From Dictyobacter kobayashii (GTDB lineage: Bacteria; Chloroflexota; Ktedonobacteria; Ktedonobacterales; Ktedonobacteraceae), in the NCBI RefSeq assembly GCF_003967555.1, contig NZ_BIFS01000001.1:3534001-3598000 (forward strand): a DNA stretch of 64,000 bases, read 5' to 3'. Positions 27,689 to 37,393 of the stretch are shown here, piece after piece; the first letter of the stretch is position 1; every line of letters starts with the position of its first letter. The translations under genes and the position numbers were made by a program. Under the pieces are notes generated by a model, which was given only the letters and a program-made list of their open reading frames with translations, searched no databases and was not told where the DNA came from.

Positions 27689-27979
27689 TTAGTGCGCCAG
27701 ATCAAACTCAATCAGATTCGCACATAATTGCATGATCTCTTTAACCACTGTCTGGTGGGCGGGATGTGGCAGGTACGCCTTCAAGTGTTCCATATCCTCA
27801 AACTGCATGATCATTCCATAGCTATAACCCTGGGTATGCTGACCAAGGTTTTTCCCAACCTGCACGTCCTGGATGCCTGGGATAAGCTGTTTGAGCGCCC
27901 TTACCTGCTCAAGGACTGTTTGTATTTGTTCGGGTGTGGCCTCTGGTTTTGGTTGTACTAACACAACATGTGTAATCAT
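27689..27979 (-). CDS. Dabb (stress-responsive A/B barrel) domain protein
   Basis: The 96-residue small dimeric ferredoxin-like protein contains VVLVQPKPEATPEQIQTVL and SYGMIMQFEDMEHLKAYLPH, with HPAHQTVV as in the Dabb family. ATG 27979 follows GGAGG. Many relatives are stress-induced or act as cyclases; nothing here fixes the role. Confidence 0.85.
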   Translation of the reverse strand: MITHVVLVQPKPEATPEQIQTVLEQVRALKQLIPGIQDVQVGKNLGQHTQGYSYGMIMQFEDMEHLKAYLPHPAHQTVVKEIMQLCANLIEFDLAH

Positions 27980-28807
27980 AATATGATCCTCCATCTGAGT
28001 AAATTGTGGACCTATGAAGTCCCTCTTAATTACGTTTGATGGAGGTATCTTTTGGACAAATTGGGAGCCGCGAGCTCATCTATGCTGTGATTTGCCAAAC
28101 GTTTTAGCCGCCTCGGACACAATAGGGTTCAAAAAAAAGTTGGATATGATATGCAATTAGCGTGCTACATCACGTACCATCTCACATGTGCTCAATGACG
28201 ATATCCTTTCTGTCGTACCAAAGCAGGCAGTTTTTTCGTTGAAGTGCGTTTACCACACATGACATGGCTGCCATTCGTTTTTCTGGTGACTGTCTGTTCT
28301 TATCATTTTCATGACCTCTTTTCTCCTTTATTGCGGTCACTGACCTTCTGATTGTAAACTCATCTATTTTATGTATATTAGAGTAAGATAAGAATTATTA
28401 GAGAATTATATCTAATTATTGACATGTATCTTTTTTTACATTATATTTGAGAAAGCAGTAATAAGTGAAAGACAATCTATGACTCTTTCTCTTGATTTGG
28501 TTCTGGTGCTTTCATATTTTATCAACTTTTATTTTACATGTTTTGTCAAAAAATATCCCTAATGCGCGAATGACAGGATGTCGACCATTCACCCCGGTAT
28601 CCAGGAGCCGCTGGTTGTCCAAAAGGAATGGAGACCAGCCAGGGAGCAGCATGCCTCCACCGCGGTACGCATGCCGGCTCATTGTGTGCCCTGGTGCCAG
28701 TGAGATGCAGCGCCGTATTTCGACAACGTGTGTGCTGAGAGGATAGAGGCACTCCCCCTCTGCTGCTGCTTTTTTGAATAGGTATAACGAGAAAAGGATT
28801 TCACTCT
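27980..28807. other. Long intergenic region upstream of the Rhs gene
   Basis: About 830 bases without a credible gene. Composition changes from AT-rich (28340-28560) to GC-richer (28570-28760) just before the Rhs gene, so the right part may be a leader acquired with it. No promoter could be assigned confidently. Confidence 0.45.
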
Positions 28808-31800
28808 ATGGATCGTTTTTCGGCGACCCTTGTGCCTGAAGCTATCCCTTCGACAAATGCTCCTGTGACAGCGAAGCAGACCTCGCCATTCTGGTCATCG
28901 CTCTGGCGGCTCTTGCTGGTCCTCAGCCTGGCGACAGGGGCGATCTTAACCACCGTGGTCGCATCCGTTCCCTCGGCCTACGCGGCGACCGCGAACGAGG
29001 CGCTCCCGCAGACCAGTCTGCCCGCGACCTATAGCGGGGTGCGCAACCCGACGCGGAACGTACCGGTTCCCACGAACGTCCACGATACCAGTTCGCACAT
29101 CTCTCCCTTCAAACCGAAAACACAGGCAAAAATGGCGACGCCTGCCGCCTCACCGGTCAGCAGCGGCACACCACTCAACGGCCTGGGTGACTCGTCGCTC
29201 TACACGTTTATCGACAAATCCCTTTCCGATCACCTGGATCTGAAGGTCAACGTCGCCAACGGCAACCTGGTCCTACACACGGCGGAGCTGCAGATCTCGG
29301 GCCGGGGCTCAACAACACGATCGGCGGCTACTACAACAGCCAGTCGAACTGGTGGCTGGCCGATCACGGGACCAACTGGAACTTCACCACCGGTCGCGGA
29401 GCCTCCCTGTATTTAGATGATCTCTCCACCACCGGCGGCATCACGCTGAACTTGCCGACGGGCCTCAAGGCTTACTTCGCTCCCGATGGCAAAGGCGGTT
29501 TCAAAGATGCTCCCAGCCTGAACGCGACGCTGTTGCCCCTGAATGGGGGCGTCTACACCCTGCAGTTCCACCAGACCGGCGAGCGCTGGCTGTTCAACCA
29601 GTGGGGCACGCGCTACGAGGTGCTGGACAAGAACAACAACCAGCTCGAATATAGCTACCTGGACAACGGCGACTGGACCGGAGCGACCGACACGCAGGGA
29701 CGCACCGTGAGCGCCACCCAGAACAGCAACCACCAGGTGACGAAGGTGGTCGACAATACTGTGGTTGGCGGCAAGACGCGCACTATCACTTACGGGTACG
29801 ATGCTCAGTCGAATCTGACCAGCATCACCGATGCCAACAACAAGCAGACCATCTTTACCTATGACGGGAACTCGGAGCTGCTCACCATCAAGGACCCGCT
29901 GGGACGCACGACGACGATCACCTATGGCTCAAACGGCCAGGTGGCCACCATCACCGATGCCAACAACAAGCAGATGACCTTTACGTATAACAGCGGCAAT
30001 ACCGTGGTGAAAGACGTGAACAGCCATTCCACCACCTATACGTACCAGGCCAACCTGCAGGTGACCTCGACCAAAGACGCGCTGGGCCATAGCACCAGCA
30101 GCACCTTTGACGCCACCTCCTACAACGTTAATACCTACCAGGATGCGATCACATCCGATGGACCAACCAGTTTCCAGTATAATAGCAGCAACAACATGGT
30201 CTCGCAGGTCAAAGATCCGACCGGGGCCACGACCAAATACAGCTATTCACCGCTCTCGGGCGGCCAGCAGCAGAACGTGCAGTATCTGCCCACCACCTCA
30301 ACGGATGCGCAGAGCAATGTGAAGACGAATAACTACGACAATTATGGCAACCTGTTGTCTCAGGCTGATACGACCGGGAGCAAGAGCAATGGCAGCAAGC
30401 TGCAGTATTCCTACAATCAGGACGGCACGCCATCTGGTAGTGAGGATGCCAATGGCAATACCACGCTCTATGGTTACGACGGTCAGGGGAATCTGACCTC
30501 GGTCACGCCGCCCGCCCCCATGGGCAAGACGACGATGACCTACGACGCCCTGAGTCGTTTGAGCACGGAGACCGACGGCAACGGCAACACGACGACCTAT
30601 ACCTATGACGTCTTCGATCGCGTGCTCAGCACCATCTACAACCAGGGAACCGGCTCGGCCCGCACGTTCACGTATAGCTACGACGATGATGGCAACACGC
30701 TGACCCAGAGCGATCCCACCGGAACCACCTCGTTCACCTATGACGTGCTCAATCGGCAGACCAACAAGCAGATCCCGGGTGGTCCCACCATCGTCAGTAC
30801 CTTTGACAATATCGGCAACCTGACCAGCCTGAACGACGGCACCGGTCTGACCAAATACGGCTACAACGAAGTCAACCTGATGACGACGTTGACCGATCCA
30901 GGAAGCGCCGTCACCAACTATGGGTACGATAACGCGAACCGCAAGAACTGCATTATCTATCCCAACGGCACCGGCATGCTCATGAGCTACGACGCGGCTG
31001 GCCGCCAGGTGAGCAACCAGGGCGGCAAGATGAACGGGAGCCAGTGCAGCACGTCCAGTAACGTCAGCACGAACTACACAGGTTACACCTACAACTATGG
31101 CCCCTCCAATGGGTCCACGGAGGTGATGAAGAGCGCGGTGATCCACAGCGCCAACAACTATACCCAGTACGCGACCTGGAACTACCAGTACGACACGCTC
31201 AATCAGTTGACGGATGTCAATAACGGCGTGCAGCACTGGGCCCTGAGCTATGACGCCAACGGGAACCTGAAGACCAGGCAGTATACTGGAGCTTCTAGCA
31301 ACGTGGCGACGTATAGTAACTATAACGCGGACAACGAGCCGACGGGGGCGACCAGCACCGGCAGCTATGCAGGCCAACCGACTTCGGGCAGTGCCACCTA
31401 TGCGTATGATGCCGATGGGAATCTGACGTCGATCACCAATGGCAGCGATGGTCGTGGAGCGCTCTCTTACGCCCAGACGCACAGCTATAACAACGCGAAC
31501 CAGGATGTGAGTGGCACCGGCACGGCGTCAGGCTCGACGCAGAGCTATAGCTACGGCTACACAGGCATCGGCCAGAGCGAGCGCACCACCAACAATGGGA
31601 CCAGTACGGTCTACACCGGCCTGGGCCTGAGCACGGAAAAGACAGGAGGCACGACCTACGAGTACGTCCGCTGCAGCTGCGGTCTGCTCAACAGCGAGCG
31701 CACCTCGGCGGGCAAGGTCTACTACTATCTCTTCAACGGACAGGGCTCAATCGTGGGCATGACTGACAGCGCGGGTAACCTGGTGGCCAGCTACGACTAT

Positions 31801-32322
31801 GATCCCCTCGGCAGCATCTCCGGTAGCAACGTGCAGAGCGGAATCGTTAACCCCTGGCAGTACGCCGGCGGCTACTACGATAGCACCACCGGCCTCACCA
31901 AATTCGGCATCCGGTACTACGATCCCATCTTCGGCCGCTGGACCCAGCGTACGCCCGTTGGTGGTACCCTGCAGGAGACGCTCAAAGCCAACCCGTATGT
32001 GTATGCGGATAATAATCCTGTCAATGAGATTGATCCGAGTGGAAAGGATGGAATTTATTCTCAAACTTTTACTGATCATAGTTGGGTCGTCACATTTACA
32101 TATTATTGGTGGGGGATTACTGCTAAGTTGAATGAGGGAGCTACAGAAGCTTTTGAGGCTGGTAATGGTGCAGTTGCTTTTGGTGGCCCTATAGGGGCGT
32201 TTATTGGTGGCAGTTTGGGGGTAACAGCACTTTTAGAGGATAGCCTATGTGGAAACCATGGCATTCTTATTACCATCCAAGATCTTGCGGTTTTGCCAGA
32301 AATAAATGGAGTTGGATGTTAA
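28808..32322 (+). CDS. Secreted Rhs/YD-repeat protein with C-terminal variable tip, apparent frameshift
   Basis: This is the full-length member of the Rhs locus, about 1,170 residues when corrected. Residues about 30-60 are a signal peptide or anchor ending SVPSAYAA. A linker and N-terminal domain are followed by many YD repeats (YDxxGNLTSxTD type) forming the cage shell, and the conserved closing region YYDPIFGRWTQRTPVGG through NPYVYADNNPVNEIDPSG. The last 90 residues (from about 32047) are an unrelated, AT-richer hydrophobic tip with GGPIGAFIGGSLGVTALL. The frame breaks at the G4 run 29304-29307; one more G gives ISGRGLNNTIGGYYNSQSNW. The tip is probably a membrane-active toxin, by analogy with polymorphic Rhs/WapA proteins. 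Confidence 0.85.
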
Positions 32323-32382
32323 CAATAAAACGGTGACACTATTGCCTCAAACTCTAATACATTTTGATTTGGTAGCCTACGC

Positions 32383-32414
32383 GATTCGCAGAGTCTAATT
32401 TGCCCCTGCGAATC
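32383..32414 (+). promoter_or_regulatory. Hairpin between Rhs tip and small membrane protein gene
   Basis: A 9-bp stem (32383-32391 and 32406-32414) lies in the 116-base gap between the tip stop and the next start, 25 bases before that start. Similar hairpins occupy the same place in the next three cassettes. Confidence 0.5.
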
Positions 32415-32438
32415 ACGAGGAGAAAGGAGTATTTAATA

Positions 32439-32624
32439 ATGAAACGCTCATGGAATAAAGTTATTCTTGGTATGATTTCTATTGTTGGTCTTATTTTTGA
32501 GGTTATTGCGATTATTAACAGTCTTATAGGTAAAACTGGCACAAAAAATGAGATAATAATCATTATTGGTTTTATTCTCATTTTTGTACCTACTCTTCTG
32601 CTCTTTTGGCGCAAACCAAAGTGA
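32439..32624 (+). CDS. Small two-helix membrane protein, candidate immunity protein 0
   Basis: A 61-residue protein with two predicted membrane helices and a basic C-terminus (LLFWRKPK). ATG 32439 follows AAGGAG. It sits directly after the full-length Rhs gene, in the position of an immunity gene in polymorphic toxin loci. It is not similar by eye to the other small membrane proteins of the locus, which suits tip-specific partners. Confidence 0.6.
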   Translation: MKRSWNKVILGMISIVGLIFEVIAIINSLIGKTGTKNEIIIIIGFILIFVPTLLLFWRKPK

Positions 32625-32740
32625 ACTTCTCCACTTCTGTAGAGTAAAGAAACCTTAGGATATGCTATCTTGCGAAAGTGCAGAGATTATGCAGAAATCT
32701 TAGAGACGTATACGATTGAATCTAAACGAGAAGCGGTGCG

Positions 32741-32773
32741 GTTTGCCCCGACGAGCGAGAAGTTGGGGCAAAC
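32741..32773 (+). terminator. Hairpin after candidate immunity gene 0
   Basis: A 9-bp perfect stem (GTTTGCCCC 32741-32749 and 32765-32773) closes a 15-base loop. No T-run follows, so termination is only possible. It lies just before the first orphan Rhs copy. Confidence 0.4.
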
Positions 32774-32795
32774 CCACACCTATAATAAGTGTGAA

Positions 32796-33586
32796 ACCAG
32801 GATGTGAGTGGCATCGGCACGGCGTCAGGCTCGACGCAGAGCTATAGTTACGGCTACACGGACATCGGCCAGACGGAGCGCACCACCAACAATGGGACCA
32901 GCACGGTCTACACCGGCCTGGGCCTGAGCACTGAAAAGACAGGAGGCACGACCTACGAGTACGTCCGTTGTAGCTGCGGTCTGCTCAACAGTGAGCGCAC
33001 CTCGGCGGGCAAGGTCTACTACTACCTCTTCAACGGGCAGGGCTCGATTGTGGGCATGACCGACAGCGCAGGTAACCTGGTGGCTAGCTACGACTATGAT
33101 CCCCTCGGCAGCATCTCCGGCAGCAACGTCCAGAGCGGAATCGTCAACCCCTGGCAGTATGCCGGTGGCTACTACGACAGCACCACCGGGCTGACCAAGT
33201 TCGGCATCCGGTACTACGATCCCATCTTCGGCCGCTGGACCCAGCGCACGCCCGTTGGTGGTACTTTGCAGGAAACACTCAAACCCAACCCGTATACCTA
33301 TGCCGATAACGATCCTGTCAACTATACTGACAGAGGAGGTGCGGATTGGCGACAAGACTTTTCCCGCAATTTTGGAAACTGGGGTTCATGTGTATCTGGA
33401 GGTGTAGATGATTTTTCTCATGGTTTAGCTGGTCTTGCTTGGACAGCTACAATCATAACCGGGATTCTTGCAGGAGTAGGGGCAGAACCTGCTGCAGCCG
33501 TAGGGGCAGGAGTAGTCACCGGACTTGGTGCCTTTCTTGGGGGCTATTGTTTCGGCTATGCTATTGATAAAGCATATAACGGCTAA
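32796..33586 (+). pseudogene. Orphan Rhs core fragment with tip 1
   Basis: From AACCAGGATG at 32796 the sequence is a near copy of the full-length Rhs gene from about 31504, in frame, through GRWTQRTPVGG and NPYTYADNDPVNYTDRGG. It then diverges at about 33330 into a different tip of about 80 residues, AT-richer and hydrophobic (AVGAGVVTGLGAFLGGYCFG). There is no signal peptide and no ribosome site, so it is probably silent. The intact frame suggests recent use or selection as a recombination donor. Confidence 0.75.
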
Positions 33587-33604
33587 CAAATCATTATAAC
33601 AAGG

Positions 33605-33641
33605 GTAGAGCTTCCTTTTCCTGAAAAGACGGAAGCTCTAC
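33605..33641 (+). promoter_or_regulatory. Hairpin between tip 1 and small membrane protein gene
   Basis: Perfect 11-bp arms (33605-33615 and 33631-33641) in the 75-base gap between tip 1 and the following small gene. Confidence 0.55.
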
Positions 33642-33661
33642 TTTCAAAAAGAGGGCAAGAA

Positions 33662-33916
33662 ATGAAAGAACGAAAAATTTCACTAAGTATTAGTGGTGTA
33701 CTAATTCTCGCCGGCATATTCATCATGCTACTAAGTAGCATTCCTACGTTTAAATACATAGGTAATCTACTTTTTATCGCTGGATTCATTTGGTTGCTTT
33801 TTTACATATTTAAAGGATCCTCAACCCCCTCAAATAAAAAAACATGGTTTTTGATAGGATTATTCTTAATAGCAATAGCGTGCGGGGGTTTTTTATTTTA
33901 CTTCTTCCGTCCATGA
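33662..33916 (+). CDS. Small three-helix membrane protein, candidate immunity protein 1
   Basis: An 84-residue protein with three hydrophobic segments and short basic loops (KGSSTPSNKKTW). It starts at ATG 33662 after a GAGGG site. Position after orphan tip 1 suggests a cognate immunity protein. Confidence 0.6.
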   Translation: MKERKISLSISGVLILAGIFIMLLSSIPTFKYIGNLLFIAGFIWLLFYIFKGSSTPSNKKTWFLIGLFLIAIACGGFLFYFFRP

Positions 33917-33983
33917 TAGTGGAGCAATATTTTATACAATATAGCATTAACAAATAATTGCTTGTTTTTGTAAAGGGGAAGAA

Positions 33984-34586
33984 AGCGAGCGCACCTCGGC
34001 CGGCAAGGTCTACTCCTACCTGTTCAACGGGCAGGGCTCGATCGTGGGCATGACCGACAGCGCAGGTACCCTGGTGGCCAGCTATGACTTCGGCCCCTTC
34101 GGCGGCGTGGCTGGCAGCACCGTGCAGAGTGGGATCTACAACCCCTGGCAGTATGCCGGTGGCTACTACGACAGCACCACCGGGCTGACCAAGTTCGGCA
34201 TCCGGTACTACGATCCCATCTTCGGCCGCTGGACCCAGCGCACGCCCGTTGGTGGTACTTTGCAGGAAACACTCAAACCCAACCCGTATACCTATGCCGA
34301 TAATGACCCTGTCAATGAAGTGGATAGAAATGGTAAGGACCCCAGTTTCCTCAAGCAGTTAGCGATTTGTTTGATCAGTGAGGCTGTAGTTTCTACTACT
34401 ATAGTGGCAGGTCTGGCTGGCATAATTGGTGCATTTTATCTAACTGGACCGGTAGCTGCTTTAGCAGTGCTCGCAGGAGGAGGGGCTTTTCTAGGAGGAG
34501 TACTTGGCGCTCTACTAATAAAGTTACAGGGTGTTTGCGATGTTTTGGATCAGATAGTACCTGACATCGAACACTATTTTAGTTAG
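33984..34586 (+). pseudogene. Orphan Rhs core fragment with tip 2
   Basis: Homology to the Rhs core starts at about 33984 (SERTSAGKVYSYLFNGQGS) and is in frame to NPYTYADNDPVNEVDRNG. It then diverges into an 85-residue hydrophobic tip with AGLAGIIGAFYLTGPVAALA and GGVLGALL segments and a single Cys. It uses the variant DFGPFGGVAGSTVQSGIYNP where the other copies have DYDPLGSISGSNVQSGIVNP. No start or export signal belongs to it. Confidence 0.75.
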
Positions 34587-34604
34587 TTTGAAACGCAGAT
34601 GAAA

Positions 34605-34644
34605 GATCAAAGATAGCTGAAATTAATTTCAACTATCTTTGATC
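34605..34644 (+). promoter_or_regulatory. Hairpin between tip 2 and small membrane protein gene
   Basis: Loopless palindrome with 20-bp arms (34605-34624 and 34625-34644) and one mismatch, 19 bases after the tip 2 stop. Confidence 0.6.
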
Positions 34645-34720
34645 AGAAAATTTGAAAGTGTGCTGTTTGATTGCCGCTGGTTGTATAGTTATACAGAAAT
34701 TGTCTTTATGAAAGGCTGAT

Positions 34721-34918
34721 ATGGACAGAAGAGATAAAGCTTTAGGATATTTGTCAATTGCTGCTATTTGCGATGTATTTGGAATAATTTTATCCCTTAT
34801 CCTTTATGGACTTTCTCAAGGGACATTGAAAAATATATCAATCATCGTGATTTTATTCTTAATTTTGTCTCTGATTGTTTTTCTTTTTCTATATAGACGT
34901 GTGAAAAGAATATCTTAA
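34721..34918 (+). CDS. Small two-helix membrane protein, candidate immunity protein 2
   Basis: A 65-residue protein with two membrane helices and a basic C-terminus (LYRRVKRIS). ATG 34721 follows AAAGG. It sits between orphan tips 2 and 3. Confidence 0.58.
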   Translation: MDRRDKALGYLSIAAICDVFGIILSLILYGLSQGTLKNISIIVILFLILSLIVFLFLYRRVKRIS

Positions 34919-34958
34919 CGCTAGCGTTTTGCCATAGGGAATTACCAATGCTCCACTT

Positions 34959-35552
34959 TCGATCGTGGGCATGACCGATAGTGCGGGTAACCTGGTAGCC
35001 AGCTACGATTACGATCCCCTCGGCAGCATCTCCGGCAGCAACGTGCAGAGCGGAATCGTCAACCCCTGGCAGTATGCCGGAGGCTCCTACGACAGTACCG
35101 CCGGCTCACCAAATTCGGGGTCCGCTCCTACGATCCCATCTTCGGCCGCTGGACCCAGCGTACCCGCCGTTGGCGGGACGCTGCAGGAGACACTCAAGGC
35201 CAATCCGTATGAGTATGCTGATAATAATCCTGTCAATGAGATTGATCCAAATGGGCAAATTTCCTTTTTCTGTAATGTTACAATTGCTTTTTTTGGATTT
35301 ACAACAGGTTTAGAATTTTCAGGTATCATTGCATCAGTAGAGGTCGCAGGTTGGGTAGCTGCTGGCATAACTGCATCGCTAGTTGCATCATTAAGCGTTT
35401 TTGGCCCTGCTGGAACAGCTGTTGGAGCTGTTTTAGGTGCAGCAGTAACTGCTATATTATTTGGTGTTATAGCCTATGAAACCTATCAATTCGCTAATAC
35501 TCTTGCCGGGAGTATTGGAACTATTAAAGGAGTTTGTAGCCGGTATCCATAA
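34959..35552 (+). pseudogene. Orphan Rhs core fragment with tip 3, damaged core
   Basis: Core homology starts at TCGATCGTGGGC (34959). Between about 35101 and 35165 the frame leaves the conserved TKFGIRYYDPIFGRWTQRTP sequence and returns, so two compensating indels have damaged the core. It reads normally again at GGTLQETLKANPYEYADNNP and changes after VNEIDPNG to a 100-residue Ala/Gly/Ile-rich tip (FGPAGTAVGAVLGAAVTAIL, one Cys near the end). It is probably silent. Confidence 0.7.
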
Positions 35553-35563
35553 CCACGACTAAT

Positions 35564-35612
35564 TCAATCTATGCAATTTTACAATGATTCATTGTAAAAT
35601 TGCATAGATTGA
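35564..35612 (+). promoter_or_regulatory. Hairpin between tip 3 and small membrane protein gene
   Basis: Perfect 22-bp arms (35564-35585 and 35591-35612) with a 5-base loop, 12 bases after the tip 3 stop. AT-rich, without the GC module seen elsewhere. Confidence 0.65.
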
Positions 35613-35670
35613 TCTAACTTACTTTGAACCAAATATCATTCAGTGAAATCTTATTCGAGAGGAAAGAAAT

Positions 35671-35964
35671 ATGCGCGTTCATTTCGATATAATTCAATGG
35701 ATCTTGCTACTTATGACTTTAACGGCAGGATTTTTTATGTTTTTAGCCATCATTATTTTTCGTTCATTGCCATTATTTAATGATATTGGACTTATAGCAT
35801 TGATTTTTTTTGCAACATTTTGTATTTATAGTGGTTATTCGGATAGCCACAACTCTGTTGCGGATACTAATAAAAATATTTGGTACACGCGTAAAATTTC
35901 ATGGGCTGGTTTTATGATTTTGTTGTTTATAATAATCGTATTGATAAATCGATTAATTTTTTAA
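35671..35964 (+). CDS. Small three-helix membrane protein, candidate immunity protein 3
   Basis: A 97-residue protein with three hydrophobic segments and a polar loop (SDSHNSVADTNKNIWYTRK). ATG 35671 follows GAGAGGAAAG. It follows orphan tip 3. Confidence 0.6.
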   Translation: MRVHFDIIQWILLLMTLTAGFFMFLAIIIFRSLPLFNDIGLIALIFFATFCIYSGYSDSHNSVADTNKNIWYTRKISWAGFMILLFIIIVLINRLIF

Positions 35965-36012
35965 CACTTTAGAAAATTCGGAATACTAGGATCATTATAG
36001 TGGACAGCATAC

Positions 36013-36591
36013 GTGCGCTGTAGCTGCGGTCTGCTCAACAGCGAGCGCACCTCAGCGGGCAAGGTCTACTCCTACCTGTTCAACGGGCAGGGATCGATTG
36101 TGGGGATGACCGACAGCGCAGGTAATCTGGTGGCCAGCTACGATTACGATCCCCTCGGCAGCATCTCCGGCAGCAACGTGCAGAGTGGAATCGTCAACCC
36201 CTGACAGTATGCCGGCGGCAACTACGACAGCACCACCGGCCTGACCAGGCTCGGTATCCGGTACTACGATCCCATCTTCGGCCGCTGGACCCAGCGCACG
36301 CCCGTTGGTGGTACCTTGCAGGAGACGCTGAAGGCCAACCCGTATGAGTATGCCGATAATAATCCTGTTAATAATGTTGATCCACATGGTAAAGCCGGGC
36401 TGCCAAATGGCATAAAAGGCTGCATCGGAGGCGCTTTGTTAGGTATTATTGGATGGGATCAAGTGTCAGAAACAACATTGCGCGCTTTCTTCGGCTGAGC
36501 CCTCGCCGCCCTTGGCTCAACTTTTTTAGGAGATGTCTTTGGGCCACTTATTGCTCAAATTTATTCAACAGATCCTGGTATTTCATGTTGA
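36013..36591 (+). pseudogene. Orphan Rhs core fragment with tip 4, two in-frame stops
   Basis: Core homology starts about 36013 (RCSCGLLNSERTSAGKV). A TGA at 36202-36204 replaces the Trp codon of NPWQYAGG. The frame then continues through GRWTQRTPVGGT and NPVNNVDPHG into a short tip (GCIGGALLGIIGWDQVSETT). A second TGA at 36496-36498 interrupts it, after which ALAALGSTFLGDVFGPLIA continues in frame to the TGA at 36589. No small membrane gene follows; a degraded transposase fragment does. This is the most decayed cassette. Confidence 0.65.
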
Positions 36592-36594
36592 TTG

Positions 36595-36715
36595 CGGTGA
36601 TTGTTATCAGTGTTAGATCATAGCTATCAATGGCTGGAACGTCATTGGCTTTGATCGACTTACTGTCGACAATCATCACACTGGGTTCGATCTCACGGCC
36701 AATGTAGTGACTCTA
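36595..36715 (-). pseudogene. Possible IS5-like transposase fragment
   Basis: On the minus strand a short frame reads HYIGREIEPSVMIVDSKSIK followed by ANDVPAIDSYDLT. The PSVMIVDSKSIK segment resembles the PSAAIIDSQSVK motif around the first catalytic Asp of IS5-family transposases. Both ends are lost. Assignment rests on one motif only. Confidence 0.35.
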
Positions 36716-36828
36716 TTGCTTTGCCTATTTCCCATGATGACAGATTTTAGCGCGATCGCTATCAAGCAGACAAACTGATCATTGGTTTTGGCTAAATACA
36801 ATGAGCCCAACATAGCCTACAATCTGTT

Positions 36829-37143
36829 CTATCGGCGACTGCCTCCCGAGAGCAATTGTAGTATGGCAACAAAAATGGCGGCCCCAATGAAGGAGATGAA
36901 GATGCTGCCACAGAAATGAAACGTGCCCAGATCCAGCGCGCTGGCCAGGATGGCTCCAATGACTGAACCAACCAGTCCTACTACGATATTGCCGATGCAG
37001 CCATAGCCGCGGCCACGTACGACTGTGCCTGCCAGGGCACCCGCGATCAATCCTACCAATAGCCAGGCAATAAGGTTGCCTGGTTGTAGTATATCTGTAA
37101 TATGTATGGTTGTGATATGGATCGGCTGAATTATAACGTGCAT
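36829..37143 (-). CDS. GlsB/YeaQ/YmgE-type small membrane protein
   Basis: The 104-residue protein has three to four hydrophobic helices and the family pattern IAWLLVGLIAGALAGTVVRG followed by GYGCIGNIVVGLVGSVIGA. Members are general stress or envelope proteins without a settled biochemical role. Start ATG 37143 after GGAGAGA. Confidence 0.85.
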   Translation of the reverse strand: MHVIIQPIHITTIHITDILQPGNLIAWLLVGLIAGALAGTVVRGRGYGCIGNIVVGLVGSVIGAILASALDLGTFHFCGSIFISFIGAAIFVAILQLLSGGSRR

Positions 37144-37393
37144 TTCTGTCTCTCCTCTTGCAGCTTCGCTGTTGATGACATAGGAAAAAGCGCGTAGATA
37201 CGATATTAAGAATGGTGTTATGAAAAATCATTAAAGATGGCAACGTGCATAGGCAGATGCTTATCTTTATTACTGTGGTGTATACGTAGAAAGAAACGCA
37301 GGGTTACAGGATTTGGCTAACGAACATTGAGGAGACTATGCTAGAGGTTATTGACAGCGGCCCTCAGATAGGAACCGCCGTCAATAATACATA

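Noticed and set aside
30298..31482. Long open frame on the minus strand within the Rhs gene
   Set aside because: It is the mirror of the repetitive YD-repeat coding sequence, has Val/Ile/Arg-rich low-complexity translation and no ribosome site.
32796..36591. CRISPR-like or simple tandem repeat array
   Set aside because: The repeats are long coding copies of the Rhs core with different following sequence, not short regularly spaced repeats.
36013..36591. TGA read as tryptophan or selenocysteine
   Set aside because: TGA ends many intact genes here, no SECIS-like context was noticed, and the cassette lacks its partner, so decay is simpler.
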